NCBI GenBank assembly: GCA_029202385.1 | Contig: CP119314.1 | Location: forward strand, 4,342,501 to 4,406,500 | DNA from: Candidatus Sphingomonas phytovorans | Lineage (GTDB): Bacteria; Pseudomonadota; Alphaproteobacteria; Sphingomonadales; Sphingomonadaceae | DNA: 64,000 bases | Direction: 5' to 3' | In this document: positions 55,323 through 64,000 of the stretch, one piece after another | How the letters are laid out: the number at the start of each line of letters is the position of its first letter | Numbering within the stretch: position 1 is the first letter of the stretch | Notes under the pieces: model-generated | Told to the model about the DNA's origin: nothing | The model's database searches: none | What the model saw: the letters and a program-made list of their open reading frames with translations, nothing else | Position numbers and translations under genes: made by a program

Positions 55323-55551
55323 TCCGGAACCGAGGGTTCATTCAGATGATGCATCCGTTTTGGCTGGTATTTTTGCATCGTGAGCGCCTGTCTCTGGACG
55401 ATATTCTCGCTTTCCCATCCATTATGGATGTACCTATGGCTAACCCATTCCGCCTGAAAGAGTATTTTTGCGGAACTCCGGGCCGAGGGGGCAACCGGAT
55501 CGCGTGATGGTGGGGACAATGATCCATTCGGCGAAGGAGGCAACCTACGCC

Positions 55552-56454
55552 ATGACCGTGCCGGCGCTGATCGTCGCCGACGAGGGCGCAGAGGCTTTGG
55601 CCGCGCTCGAGGCGATTGCGCTGGCTGGCGGCCGGGCGCTCGGCCGTGTCGACTGGCATGATGCAGCGGAGCATCTCGGCCAGCAGAACGTGCTTGGCCT
55701 CGTGATGATCGAAGCCGAGGACATTCCCGACGAGACGCTTGTTGCCGTGCTGCCTCATGTCGAGACCCTGGTGCGGGCCATCGACGCCCGTGTCGTCGTC
55801 GCGCTGGCTCCGCACCAGATCGATCTGGTCTCGGCGTATCTGTTCGGCGGCCATGTCGACCTGCTCTGCGCACCGTCGCTCGCCGATCGCGTCGCGGCGC
55901 TCGCCGTCGCGCTGATGCCGCCTACCGGGCGGCTCCATGATTCGCGGCGCGATTCCGATTCGGCGCGCTTGCGCCGGATGCAGAAGGAGATTGCCCGGAT
56001 CGCCGAGATCATCGCCCGGTTGAGTGGCGAAGAAGATGGCGAGCCGCTCCTGCCCGGCCTCAAGGGCCGTGCGGGCGATTATGACGCGGTGCCGGACGGC
56101 GAATCGACGCCGGTTATCGCGCGCGACGTGCGCGAAGTGATTCGCGCCCGCCGGCTGCGCGACCAGTTCTTCGAGCGCGGGCTATTCGAGGACCCCGCCT
56201 GGGACATGCTGCTCGATCTGTTCGCGGCCGAACTCGAACAGACCCAGGTCTCGGTATCGAGCCTGTGCATCGCCGCCGCGGTCGCGCCGACCACGGCGCT
56301 GCGCTGGATCGCGAAGATGACCGAGGCCGGGGTGTTCGTCCGCCACGCCGATCCCTTCGACAAGCGCCGCGCCTTCATGGCGCTGTCGCCCAAGGCGCAT
56401 GACGGGATGCGCGACTATTTCATGGCGGTGAAACGCGGCGGACCTGTCGCTTGA
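55552..56454 (+). CDS. Winged-helix (MarR-like) DNA-binding protein
   Basis: A 300-residue protein from the ATG at 55552 (MTVPALIVADEGAEALAALE), preceded by AAGGAGG about 12 bases upstream. The N-terminal ~130 residues look like a receiver/Rossmann-type alpha/beta fold without the phosphorylation Asp set. A central charged helix follows (RLRRMQKEIARIAEIIARLS). The C-terminus is a winged helix (VSSLCIAAAVAPTTALRWIA, HADPFDKRRAFMALSPKA). Longer starts at 55507 and 55519 are possible. The ~230 bases between pntB and this gene hold no clear feature. Confidence 0.7.
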   Translation: MTVPALIVADEGAEALAALEAIALAGGRALGRVDWHDAAEHLGQQNVLGLVMIEAEDIPDETLVAVLPHVETLVRAIDARVVVALAPHQIDLVSAYLFGGHVDLLCAPSLADRVAALAVALMPPTGRLHDSRRDSDSARLRRMQKEIARIAEIIARLSGEEDGEPLLPGLKGRAGDYDAVPDGESTPVIARDVREVIRARRLRDQFFERGLFEDPAWDMLLDLFAAELEQTQVSVSSLCIAAAVAPTTALRWIAKMTEAGVFVRHADPFDKRRAFMALSPKAHDGMRDYFMAVKRGGPVA

Positions 56455-56548
56455 CGCTTGCCCATCGCCGCGGGCGATGGCAACGGGGACCGCTCCAGGA
56501 CGCGATTTCCGAATCACCGGTTCTCCCGGCGCGAAATCCTTTTGGGAG

Positions 56549-56624
56549 GGGCGATTAGCTCAGTTGGTAGAGCGTCTCGTTTACACCGAGAATGTCGGCG
56601 GTTCGAGCCCGTCATCGCCCACCA
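56549..56624 (+). tRNA. tRNA-Val (anticodon TAC)
   Basis: Complete cloverleaf: acceptor GGGCGAT/ATCGCCC, D arm TAGCTCAGTTGGTAGAGC, anticodon stem TCTCG/CGAGA with loop TTTACAC (TAC at 34-36), T arm GGCGGTTCGAGCCCGTC, and an encoded CCA at 56622-56624. Confidence 0.97.
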
Positions 56625-56701
56625 TCCCCTCCCCCGAGCGCGAGGGCGCGCGATCTGCCCGCACGGCGCGGCCGGTGCATATGAACAGGAGGCAATCGAT
56701 C

Positions 56702-56974
56702 ATGGCCACACCGGACGAGCGGCTGAACAAGCTGCTGGAAAATTTCATGGGTCACGTCATCTCGCTGGACGGTGTCCGCATGGCTCACCGGCACGTGATC
56801 GCCGAACTTCTTGCCCGGCTTCCGGACAGCGATTTCGTCGACGAACTGATTGCCGGCGCCGATGCGAACGAAGCTGAGCCCGGCGAGATGCGGCGAATCG
56901 CCGCTTATCGGACTGAGCTGGAGGCGCTTGCCGAGGAAGCCAGGGCAACGCGCGAGCAGCGCGGCGAGGATTAG
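56702..56974 (+). CDS. Small hypothetical helical protein
   Basis: A 90-residue acidic protein starting MATPDERLNKLLENFMGHVI, with no Cys, membrane span or signal. It appears all-helical with a charged C-terminal helix (ELEALAEEARATREQRGED). AGGAGG sits about ten bases before the ATG. It follows tRNA-Val by about 75 bases. No family recognised. Confidence 0.65.
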   Translation: MATPDERLNKLLENFMGHVISLDGVRMAHRHVIAELLARLPDSDFVDELIAGADANEAEPGEMRRIAAYRTELEALAEEARATREQRGED

Positions 56975-56984
56975 GTTTTTGAGC

Positions 56985-57548
56985 TCATAGTGATCTGAGC
57001 AGCCGTACCGCCCGGGCGATCCAGGGCGGGTCGGCGACGACCTGCTGTCGCGCGCCCGCTCCGAGCGGCAGGATCTGCAGCCTGCCTTCCTCCCGCCCGA
57101 TCAGCCGCCCGAACAGGAAGCGGCCCGCCGGGCGCGGCACCAGTACGTCGCGGTTGAGCGCCTGGGCATAGCCGCCGGGGCCCAGCGTCTCGCACCATAG
57201 TTCGTCGCCGGCGCGATAGTCGCCGATCCCGGTGGTGATGGTGACAGCGACCAGCCCCGGCGCGGGCAGCGGCGGGACGACAGTCGCCGGGCGTTTCGGC
57301 GCGTGTGCGCCGTTGGCGTCAAGCACGGCCGCGACCGAGATGTCGGCGCGTTCGGGCAGCTTGACCAGGTCGGCGGCGGTGACGCCAAGGGCATCGGCGA
57401 TGCGGTTGAGCCAGCCGACCGAAACGGTGCGGGTGCCGGTTTCCAGCCGGCCGATCGTCTGCGCGGTGGTCGGCGGCACGCAACGGTGGGCGACATCGTC
57501 CAGGGTCATTCCCTTGGCGCGGCGGACTTCGCGGATCGCGGTGATCAT
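56985..57548 (-). CDS. XRE-type HTH repressor-like protein with a C-terminal S24-like domain
   Basis: A 187-residue protein. The N-terminal HTH of the XRE/Cro type is seen in TAIREVRRAKGMTLDDVAHR and WLNRIADALGVTAADLVKLP. The C-terminal ~90 residues (GLVAVTITTGIGDYRAGDEL, WCETLGPGGYAQALNRDVLV, FGRLIGREEGRLQILPL) resemble the beta-rich fold of LexA/S24 repressors. I cannot place a Ser-Lys protease dyad, so it is probably not self-cleaving. Convergent with the preceding small gene. Confidence 0.7.
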   Translation of the reverse strand: MITAIREVRRAKGMTLDDVAHRCVPPTTAQTIGRLETGTRTVSVGWLNRIADALGVTAADLVKLPERADISVAAVLDANGAHAPKRPATVVPPLPAPGLVAVTITTGIGDYRAGDELWCETLGPGGYAQALNRDVLVPRPAGRFLFGRLIGREEGRLQILPLGAGARQQVVADPPWIARAVRLLRSL

Positions 57549-57711
57549 TGCCGACTCCTAACCAGATCGGTTTCCGTTTATCCCCCAAACGCGCCACCGG
57601 GACAAGGCTCGTCCTTTTTCAGCCGGAATGACCTGCAACGGGGCTGGCGCCCGGCGGCTTCGCCGATCATGATGCGCGCCGCGCCGGTGGGGCGGCGCGA
57701 GGGAGACCGGC

Positions 57712-58791
57712 ATGCCCGTGAAGCGCGAGATGATGGTCCGGCGCGGCGATCTGACTCAGACTGCGATCAACGAGACGCTGGTGAGTGAGCCCAGGGACGG
57801 CGAGATCCTGCTCGAGATCGAGGCGTTCGCGGTGACCGCCAACAACGTCACCTATGCAGTGGTGGGCGACCAGCTCGCTTATTGGAATTTCTTCCCCGCA
57901 CCAGAGAGCTGGGGAATCGTGCCCGTGTGGGGTCATGCGCGGGTCGTCACGTCACGGCACCCCGAGATCGCGGTCGGCGAGCGAGTCTATGGCTATCTGC
58001 CGATGGCCTCTCACCTGATCGTCCAGCCGGGCAAAATCACGCTGGACGGGTTTCGCGACATGGCGGCGCATCGCCAGCCGATGAGCCCGATCTACAACCA
58101 GTATCGCCGCCTTGCCGCCGATCCCGCGCATGATCCGGCACGGGAGGATGCACGGATGCTGTTCGCGCCGCTGTTCACCACCAGCTTCCTGATCGGCGAT
58201 CAGTTGCGCCGGGCTGGCTGGCATGGTGCGACCACGCTGATCGTCACCAGTGCGTCGAGCAAGACAGCGATGGCTGCGGCGCATGTCGCTCGGGCGGACA
58301 GCCCGGCGGTGCGGCGGATCGGGCTGACGAGCCCCGGCAATATCGTCTTTGTGCAGGCGACCGGCCTGTATGACGAGGTCATCGGCTATGATTCGCTTGA
58401 AGGGCTGGTGGTCGAAGGCAGCGCCGTGCTGGTCGATTTCGCCGGCAATGCGGCGTTGCTTCACGCCGTATATGATCAGTTGCCCGGGCAACTCGCCTAT
58501 GTGCTGCGTGTCGGGGTGACTCATCATGACGAACAGGGTGAAACGGGGGAGCTGCCCGGGCCCGCGCCGGTCTGGTTCTTCGCGCCCGATGCGGCAACCG
58601 CGCTGATCGGCGAAATCGGCCCGGAGGCGTTCAATGCCGCCCTGGCCGAGCGCTGGGCAGGCTTCGTCGCCGAGGCGGAAACCTGGGTGAGCGTCGAGAA
58701 AGGCACAGGCGCGGAGGCGCTGCAACGGGTGTGGCGCGAGCAGGTGGCCGGCCGCGCCCCGCCGCAAAAGGGCTATGTGCTCAGGCTCTGA
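57712..58791 (+). CDS. DUF2855 family protein
   Basis: A 359-residue protein starting MPVKREMMVRRGDLTQTAIN. It has a GroES-like N-terminal part (ILLEIEAFAVTANNVTYAVV, WGHARVVTSRHPEIAVGERV, YGYLPMASHLIVQPGK) and a Rossmann-like second half (TTLIVTSASSKTAMAAAHVA), like a diverged medium-chain dehydrogenase/reductase without the catalytic zinc ligands. This matches my recollection of DUF2855. Function unknown. Its 3' end overlaps the convergent DUF2339 gene by 19 bases. Confidence 0.85.
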   Translation: MPVKREMMVRRGDLTQTAINETLVSEPRDGEILLEIEAFAVTANNVTYAVVGDQLAYWNFFPAPESWGIVPVWGHARVVTSRHPEIAVGERVYGYLPMASHLIVQPGKITLDGFRDMAAHRQPMSPIYNQYRRLAADPAHDPAREDARMLFAPLFTTSFLIGDQLRRAGWHGATTLIVTSASSKTAMAAAHVARADSPAVRRIGLTSPGNIVFVQATGLYDEVIGYDSLEGLVVEGSAVLVDFAGNAALLHAVYDQLPGQLAYVLRVGVTHHDEQGETGELPGPAPVWFFAPDAATALIGEIGPEAFNAALAERWAGFVAEAETWVSVEKGTGAEALQRVWREQVAGRAPPQKGYVLRL

Positions 58792-61688
58792 ACCCCGACG
58801 AACCGGCGATACGCCCAGCCGATCGCGATCAGCGCGACACCGAGGCCAAGCAGGGACAGGATGCGCAATATCCCCTCAAGGACTGCGGCATCGATCAGAA
58901 ACACCTTGAGCGTCACCGCGACCAGCAGCCCAAGCCCGACGACGCGGAAATCGTCGAGGTTGCGGCGGATGCCATGGGCCAGCCAGACCAGCGCGAGCCC
59001 GAGAAAGGCGGCGGAGTACAGCCAGTTCTCGGTCCGGCCGATCGGCCCGGTGAGGATGCCGCCATGCGTTGCCTGGCGAACGGTCGCCGCGACTGCCATG
59101 GCGACGGCGGCCAGCATGGCACCTCGCCACCACCGATCGCCGCGCCGTGGCCAGAGCCATGCGGCGACCAATGCGGCGTCGAGCGTCGCCAGGTTCAACA
59201 GCGGGATCGTGCCGACTGCCTGGGGCACGAATGCGGGGTTGAGGATGGCAAGGTCGAACCAGACGAACCGGGCCAGCGCGACGATCAGCAGGGCGCGGGC
59301 GATGTCCTGCCGGTATCGCGCGGCGATCCACGCGGCGGCAAAGAAGATCTGGGTGATGGCGACGCGTTCGAGCATGCCCAGCATTTCGAAACGCGGCGTG
59401 TCGGCAATGGCCAGCGGCGCCTTGGCCAGCGCGTAGACGGTGATGGTCCCGATCACGGCGAGCACCGCGATGCTGCGTATCCGCCATGGTTCGGGCAATG
59501 CCGGCCCGCGCCACAAGGCGATGCCGATCAGGGCGCCGGACAGCGTCAGCTCGCGCACCACCGTTAGCAGCGGCGGCAAGGCGAGATAGGGAAGCTGATC
59601 GCCAGAGAGCGACAGTCCGAGCATCCATAGCAGCTTGCCCAGCAGCGGGATGGCGAAGGCAAAAGTGACGGCCCCGGCGGCAATCGGCCAGGGACGTGGT
59701 GCCGGACGGCACAGGATCAGCGCTGCGGTCGCCGCTGCGAGTCCGGGCGTATGCCATGGGGCCGGCAACAATGCCGGAACGAAGCCGAGCGACCAGGTGA
59801 GCGCGATCCAGCCGAACGCCGTGCGTGCCCTTCCGGGCAGCAGCAGCCAGGCAGATGCCGCAAGCAGGCAGGCGGGCAGCAGGCCGATCGCGGCGAGATC
59901 GAGGATCGAAGGTGCCGGTTCGGCAAAGAAGATGCTCCGCGCATAGCCGGTGGTCCGCGTATCAAGGGCCATCGCCGCCATCGTCGTCGCTACCGGTGCG
60001 AAAGCAAGATAGCCGATCAGGGAATCGCGGGTACGCCGCGCCCATGCCGCAAGCGCGACAGCGATGATGAGCCAGGCGCACCAGCACCATGGCGGCGCGA
60101 TGAGTTCGGCCATGGCGACGCCAAGTAACAGCGCCGCCAGCGCTGCGCCGCCCGTGAGCGCGGTCGACCATTGTGGCGTATCGTCAGCCTCGTCCCGCGC
60201 GCGCCAGCTCAGCGCGGCGGCGGCGAGCGCGGTCAGCGTCAGCAAGGCTGCCCAGGACGGCGATGCCAGCAGGTCGTGCGCCAGGGCCAGCACCAGCAGG
60301 ATCGGCCCTCCCGTCGCGCCGAGCGCGATCCCGGCCCACAGCACGCCTCGCCGCGCGAAAAGATGACCGGCAATGCCGAACAGCAAGGCGGTGGCCAGGG
60401 CCGCCAGCGGTGCGCTGGTCGGATTGCCGGCCTCGAGCGCGATGCCGAGCAGGACCAGAACGAGAACGAGCGCCGCGGCCCCACCGGGTGCCAGCGCGTC
60501 ATCGCGTGATCCGAGCCACAGGGCGGCTGCGCTCAGTAACAGATACAGCCCCCAGGCGAGCGGCCCGAAATCGAGTGCGGGGGCGAGGATCAGCAGCTGG
60601 ACCAGCCCCGCCACCATCGGCAGCACACGAAGCCAGGCGCGTGCCGCGCCGGTGCGCGGCAGCGCCAGCGTTGCCCCGATCGCGAGCAGAACGACAAAGC
60701 CGCCCACGCCGGCCAGCGCATGTCCGGAAGCCGCGGCAACCAGGATATTTACCCAGGCGAAGCCGCCACCGCATGCGGCGATCGCCAGCCACGCCCAGCC
60801 GCGCCGGATCGCCAGCCCGAACAGTGCCGCGACGAGCAGCCCGAGATAGATGAGCAGCGGCCCGACATTGCCGGGATCGAAGCTTGAGACGAGCGGTGCC
60901 GCAAAGCCGCCGATCAGCGCCATGATCGCGGTGGGCGGGCCATGGCGCAGCGCAAGGCCGAGGCCGGCTGCCGTCACCGCGACCATGATCGCAAAGGTCG
61001 GGGCTGCGCCGAGCAGGTGATAGAGCTGCGCCGCGATATAGAGGGTGCCGTACAGGCTCGCGATTCCCGCCCCCGACAGCACCTGCCCGATCCGTTCGTC
61101 GTCGCGGGTGGCGGGGAGGCGACGTGCAACTTCGCTCGCGGCGACCAGGATCAGCCCGAACAGTCCGGCGATGATCGTGCGGGCGGCGGGGCCGAGCAGG
61201 CCGTTCTCGATCGAATAGCGCACCAGGAAGAAGGCGGAGAGCACAAGCGCGGCACCGCCGATCCAGATCGGCAGCTTGCCGCCGACGATATTCTCGAAGC
61301 TGAGGCGGATCGGCTCGCGGCGGGGAATCGTGTCGTCATGGGCGGTTGGCACCTCCTCGACCGGATCCGGCACGGCGGGTTCCGGCGCGGCAGGCGCTGA
61401 CTCGGCTGGCACGGGTTCCAGTTCGGAGGGGTGGGCGATGGTGGGCGGCGCGGTGGCGGCCTGTGCCAGCACGATCGCCGCCGGGCGCCATGGCTCCGCA
61501 GGCGCGGTGCGTTGAGGTGCCGGGTTCTCGTCGTCGCGCGGCCGGCGATCGGTCGTCAGGCCGGGATCGAGCCGGATCAACCGGTCCTGCAGGTCGGACA
61601 CGCGGTGTTCGAGCCGCCGGACGCGGGCGATGACGCGCTCAAGCGCGATTCCGAGCGCGACCGCGGCGATGAACAAGATACCCGTCAC
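58773..61688 (-). CDS. DUF2339 polytopic membrane protein
   Basis: A 971-residue protein from a GTG at 61688 with GGGGAGG upstream. After one N-terminal span (ILFIAAVALGIALERVIARV) comes a short coiled coil (RRLEHRVSDLQDRLIRLDPG), a ~100-residue Pro/Ala/Glu-rich linker, and then more than 20 hydrophobic spans from about residue 145 to the end, beginning ENIVGGKLPIWIGGAALVLS. That architecture is the DUF2339 family. Function unknown; size and topology suggest an envelope transporter or glycosyl-carrier role, but nothing in the sequence proves it. Confidence 0.88.
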   Translation of the reverse strand: MTGILFIAAVALGIALERVIARVRRLEHRVSDLQDRLIRLDPGLTTDRRPRDDENPAPQRTAPAEPWRPAAIVLAQAATAPPTIAHPSELEPVPAESAPAAPEPAVPDPVEEVPTAHDDTIPRREPIRLSFENIVGGKLPIWIGGAALVLSAFFLVRYSIENGLLGPAARTIIAGLFGLILVAASEVARRLPATRDDERIGQVLSGAGIASLYGTLYIAAQLYHLLGAAPTFAIMVAVTAAGLGLALRHGPPTAIMALIGGFAAPLVSSFDPGNVGPLLIYLGLLVAALFGLAIRRGWAWLAIAACGGGFAWVNILVAAASGHALAGVGGFVVLLAIGATLALPRTGAARAWLRVLPMVAGLVQLLILAPALDFGPLAWGLYLLLSAAALWLGSRDDALAPGGAAALVLVLVLLGIALEAGNPTSAPLAALATALLFGIAGHLFARRGVLWAGIALGATGGPILLVLALAHDLLASPSWAALLTLTALAAAALSWRARDEADDTPQWSTALTGGAALAALLLGVAMAELIAPPWCWCAWLIIAVALAAWARRTRDSLIGYLAFAPVATTMAAMALDTRTTGYARSIFFAEPAPSILDLAAIGLLPACLLAASAWLLLPGRARTAFGWIALTWSLGFVPALLPAPWHTPGLAAATAALILCRPAPRPWPIAAGAVTFAFAIPLLGKLLWMLGLSLSGDQLPYLALPPLLTVVRELTLSGALIGIALWRGPALPEPWRIRSIAVLAVIGTITVYALAKAPLAIADTPRFEMLGMLERVAITQIFFAAAWIAARYRQDIARALLIVALARFVWFDLAILNPAFVPQAVGTIPLLNLATLDAALVAAWLWPRRGDRWWRGAMLAAVAMAVAATVRQATHGGILTGPIGRTENWLYSAAFLGLALVWLAHGIRRNLDDFRVVGLGLLVAVTLKVFLIDAAVLEGILRILSLLGLGVALIAIGWAYRRFVGVQSLST

Positions 61689-61836
61689 GTGCGCCTCCCC
61701 GGTTCCGCAGCGGCGTGAGTCTGCCACAGCGTGGCCACGCTGTCTCGCGTCACGCGCCCCGAGAATTGGTTGCGATATGCAACTGATGTGCTAGGAACCA
61801 GCGTTCGACACAGGGGCCGAAAAGGAAGAATATCCG

Positions 61837-62499
61837 ATGATCGTCTATGGATCGAGCATGTCGCCATTCGTGCGGAAGGTGCTTGCCTTCGGCACCGAGA
61901 AGGGGATCACGCTCGAATTGTCGCCCGCCGGCATGGGCCGGGGCGGCCCGGCGTTCGAGGAGTGTAGCCCGTTCGGCAAGATGCCGGGCTTTCGCGATCC
62001 CGGGGCCGACAATGGCAGCGATTTCTGCATTTCGGATTCGACCGCGATCATCACCTATCTCGACGCGAAGTTCCCGGAGCCGAACCTGATCCCGGTCGCG
62101 CCGATCGAGCGAGCGCGGACCATCTGGTTCGAGGAATTCACCGACACGATCCTGTTCGCGATGGCGGGCAAGGTGTTCTTCAATCGTTTCGTTTCGCCCA
62201 GGGTATTGAAGCAGCCAGGCGACGAAGCGGTGGCCGAGGCTGCGGTCACCACTGAATTGCCACCCCTGCTCGACTATCTGGAAGGGCAGATTCCGGCGAG
62301 CGGTTTCCTGGTTGAGGATCGCATCACCCTGGCCGACATCGCGGTGGCGAGCCCATTCGTGAACCTGGCCCATGTCGGCTGCCCGATCGATCCGGCGCGC
62401 TGGCCGAAGACGGCCGCCTATGTGCGCGGCATCCTGGCGCGGCCGAGCTTCGCGCCGATCGTGGCGGCGGAGCAGGCGTTCATCGCGCGGGTCGCGTGA
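61837..62499 (+). CDS. Glutathione S-transferase family protein
   Basis: A 220-residue protein with a thioredoxin-like N-terminal domain (MIVYGSSMSPFVRKVLAFGT, catalytic Ser region SPF; cis-Pro in FGKMPGF; the Glu/Asp-Ser of ISDSTAIITYLDAKFPE binds glutathione) and an all-helical C-terminal domain with the N-capping motif FLVEDRITLADIAVASPFV. It is probably a cytosolic detoxification or isomerase enzyme. It stands alone between the DUF2339 gene and a small membrane gene. Confidence 0.92.
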   Translation: MIVYGSSMSPFVRKVLAFGTEKGITLELSPAGMGRGGPAFEECSPFGKMPGFRDPGADNGSDFCISDSTAIITYLDAKFPEPNLIPVAPIERARTIWFEEFTDTILFAMAGKVFFNRFVSPRVLKQPGDEAVAEAAVTTELPPLLDYLEGQIPASGFLVEDRITLADIAVASPFVNLAHVGCPIDPARWPKTAAYVRGILARPSFAPIVAAEQAFIARVA

Positions 62500-62521
62500 C
62501 GGCGCGCATGGTCCTCCGCTG

Positions 62522-62749
62522 TCAGGCCGGCCTCTGGCGCGTCCACCAGCGCCGCGCCGCGACGATGGCCCAGATGCCCTCGACCAGCCCGAACGGCCAC
62601 GCGCCCTGCAGGAAGCCATAGGCCGACCCGAGCAGGCAGAACAGGGCGAAGCCAAGGCCCCACCAGTGCGACCGTGCGTCGAACGCGTAGCAGACCAGCA
62701 TTCCCGTGACGGCGAAAAGGCCGAAGGCTGTGAGCATATCCATGGCCAT
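62522..62749 (-). CDS. Small hypothetical membrane protein
   Basis: A 75-residue protein from an ATG at 62749 or 62743 (MAMDMLTAFGLFAVTGMLVC). It has two hydrophobic spans with aromatic edges (ARSHWWGLGFALFCLLGSAY, WPFGLVEGIWAIVAARRWW). The YAFDxRSxWWxLGFAxxC and LxEGxWAxVAxRRW pattern recurs in small proteobacterial membrane proteins of unknown function. Start chosen because upstream codons are Arg-rich and unlike a leader. Confidence 0.7.
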   Translation of the reverse strand: MAMDMLTAFGLFAVTGMLVCYAFDARSHWWGLGFALFCLLGSAYGFLQGAWPFGLVEGIWAIVAARRWWTRQRPA

Positions 62750-62883
62750 CGCCCTATAGCGAAGCCGAGACGGATGGAATCGTTTCGCCCTATCTGGTCG
62801 GATATCGGTCTCGGACCATGCGGAGCGGTGGTCGCGCTCGCCGATGGTGGAGCGGGGCGGCATTTTCGGCTAGGAGGCGACCC

Positions 62884-63825
62884 ATGCGGTTCGGCTTCAT
62901 CAAATGCCACGGCTCGGGCAATGATTTTCCCCTGATCGACGCGCGCGACATCCTGCTCGACGATTCGGTCTGGGCGGGCGTGGCGCGCGCTCTGGCTGAC
63001 CGGCGCGGGGCGGTCGGCGGCGACGGGCTGCTGCTGCTGACGCCGGGCGACAAGATCCACGGCTTTGGCATGCGGATGTTCAATGCGGATGGCAGCGAGG
63101 CCGAGACCTGCCTGAACGGCCTGCGGTGCGTCGCGCGGCTCGGGTTCGAGCGACAGGGGATAGACCGCGCGCTGGTCCGCCTGAAGACCAGCACCGCCGA
63201 GGCTGCGCGCGATGCCGATATCGCGCCGGGCGTGGTGACGATTCGCGAAACCGCCGGGCCGGCCGATCTCGACGTGACGCGCTGGCCGCTCGGCATCGAC
63301 GCGCATGAGATCGTCCAGCAGCCGGTCGCGCTGTTGCCGACCGCACGCAGCTTCACCGCGGTGGCGATGCCCAACCCGCATCTGGTGAGCTTCGTCGACA
63401 CGGTTGACGAGGCAGAACTGGTCGCCGTGGGCGAGGTTTGCGAGGCGGCGCCGGGCTGGCTGCCCAACCGCGCGAATGTCTCCTATGTCGAAGCGCGTCC
63501 CGACGGGCTGTTCGTCCGCACGTTCGAGCGCGGTGTGGGCCTGACCGACAGCTGCGGCAGCGCGATGGCTGCCTCCACTTTCGCTGCCTGCCTGACTGGT
63601 CGCGCGGCCTTTGGTGCTGAACTGACCGTGTTCAACCGCGGCGGGCTGGTCCGGGCGCAGGCGGAAAGCGACGGCATGGTCCGCCTGTCAGGCAACGCTA
63701 CCTTCGAATGGGAAGGATCGGCCGAGGTCGACTGGGAGCGTGGGCTGGCGGGCGACCTGACCGTCGCACGGCATTTCGATGCCGAGATCGCGGCCTGGGC
63801 CGGGGTGGTCGAGGCGATCGGATAA
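62884..63825 (+). CDS. Diaminopimelate epimerase-like protein with altered active-site loops
   Basis: A 313-residue DapF-fold protein starting MRFGFIKCHGSGNDFPLIDA. Both catalytic Cys are kept, but their surroundings differ from classical DapF: NADGSEAETCLNGLRC has Leu for the Gly that follows the first Cys, and GLTDSCGSAMAAS has Ala for the Gly of the CGSG loop. Total length is some 35 residues above E. coli DapF. It may still epimerise LL-diaminopimelate or may act on another amino acid. I would not assign a symbol. Confidence 0.85.
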   Translation: MRFGFIKCHGSGNDFPLIDARDILLDDSVWAGVARALADRRGAVGGDGLLLLTPGDKIHGFGMRMFNADGSEAETCLNGLRCVARLGFERQGIDRALVRLKTSTAEAARDADIAPGVVTIRETAGPADLDVTRWPLGIDAHEIVQQPVALLPTARSFTAVAMPNPHLVSFVDTVDEAELVAVGEVCEAAPGWLPNRANVSYVEARPDGLFVRTFERGVGLTDSCGSAMAASTFAACLTGRAAFGAELTVFNRGGLVRAQAESDGMVRLSGNATFEWEGSAEVDWERGLAGDLTVARHFDAEIAAWAGVVEAIG

Positions 63826-63938
63826 CATCTTCGATCGCGCGAACCTGTACCTAAGCCGACAACCATGTTCAGCAACCATGCTCGAACTGAGGCGTACTTC
63901 TCCTCATCGCCCAATGGATGGGCAAGAGAGGAGTTGTC

Positions 63939-64000
63939 ATGAAAATCTCTATCATGCTCGCCGCAGCCGGACTGGCCGTCGCGTCGATGGGCGTCAGCAC
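63939..64000 (+). CDS. Secreted protein, N-terminal fragment (runs off the window)
   Basis: ATG at 63939 with AGAGAGGAG upstream. The visible 20 codons (MKISIMLAAAGLAVASMGVS) are a typical signal peptide: Lys followed by a hydrophobic Ala/Leu core. The mature protein lies outside the window. Confidence 0.65.
   Translation, partial: MKISIMLAAAGLAVASMGVS

Noticed and set aside
55323..55507. Short plus-strand frame after pntB (MIRNRGFIQM...)
   Set aside because: It starts at the pntB stop without a ribosome binding site and shows no fold or motif; probably chance.

Overview
The window is a high-GC, gene-dense chromosomal segment that looks like an alphaproteobacterium, most probably a sphingomonad. 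The evidence is a CcrM-type GANTC adenine methyltransferase, a split three-subunit proton-translocating transhydrogenase (pntAA/pntAB/pntB), a tiny aa3-oxidase subunit IV-like protein, ClpS, a btaAB betaine-lipid pair, a Crp/Fnr regulator and abundant start/stop-overlapping operons. The assignment rests on recalled family resemblance; no search was run.

Layout. 1-7979: PHA synthase and phasin with repressor-like palindromes, clpS, a Crp/Fnr regulator, murA, a spermidine-synthase-like methyltransferase and an NDH-2-type dehydrogenase. 8160-11257: a three-gene minus-strand sugar-catabolism-type operon whose last gene carries one frameshift. 11718-16075: a LytTR response regulator and a large hybrid sensor kinase. 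16237-18314: a decayed patch (HTH-less LysR effector domain, Cys-rich ORF, IS66 transposase scrap, orphan membrane protein, SSB tail) ending at the 3' end of tRNA-Lys. 18407-20749: folK, a family-5 uracil-DNA glycosylase, a small membrane protein and a PAP2-like protein. 20599-26709: the most unusual block, a FAAL-carrier-reductase megaprotein divergent, across an AT-rich spacer, from a three-gene operon whose first product joins a zincin motif to a CFI-box.

26767-32390: agmatine-to-putrescine enzymes, an M28 and an S9 peptidase. 32454-37594: rpsD, a secreted small protein, chorismate mutase, a GIY-YIG/TrmJ fusion, nrdR, glyA and rpiB. 37776-41896: ECF sigma, anti-sigma and fasciclin operon, then btaAB behind a candidate Pho box. 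41897-44091: repeats, a 26-residue membrane peptide and a dicarboxylate symporter. 44224-53124: glmM (broken by four apparent indels), DUF1272, a ThiD-VOC fusion, rnhB, ccrM, folP, an NtrC-type regulator and pntAA. 53125-53879: a repeat-flanked DUF559 nuclease gene wedged between pntAA and pntAB. 53910-64000: pntB, regulators, tRNA-Val, DUF2855, DUF2339, a GST, a dapF-like gene and a partial secreted protein.

Themes. At least five families of dispersed inverted repeats sit between genes. Two of them are fused to small nuclease genes (DUF559, GIY-YIG), so that the repeat encodes part of the protein. Single-base indels in glmM and in a sugar isomerase suggest either local assembly error or real decay.
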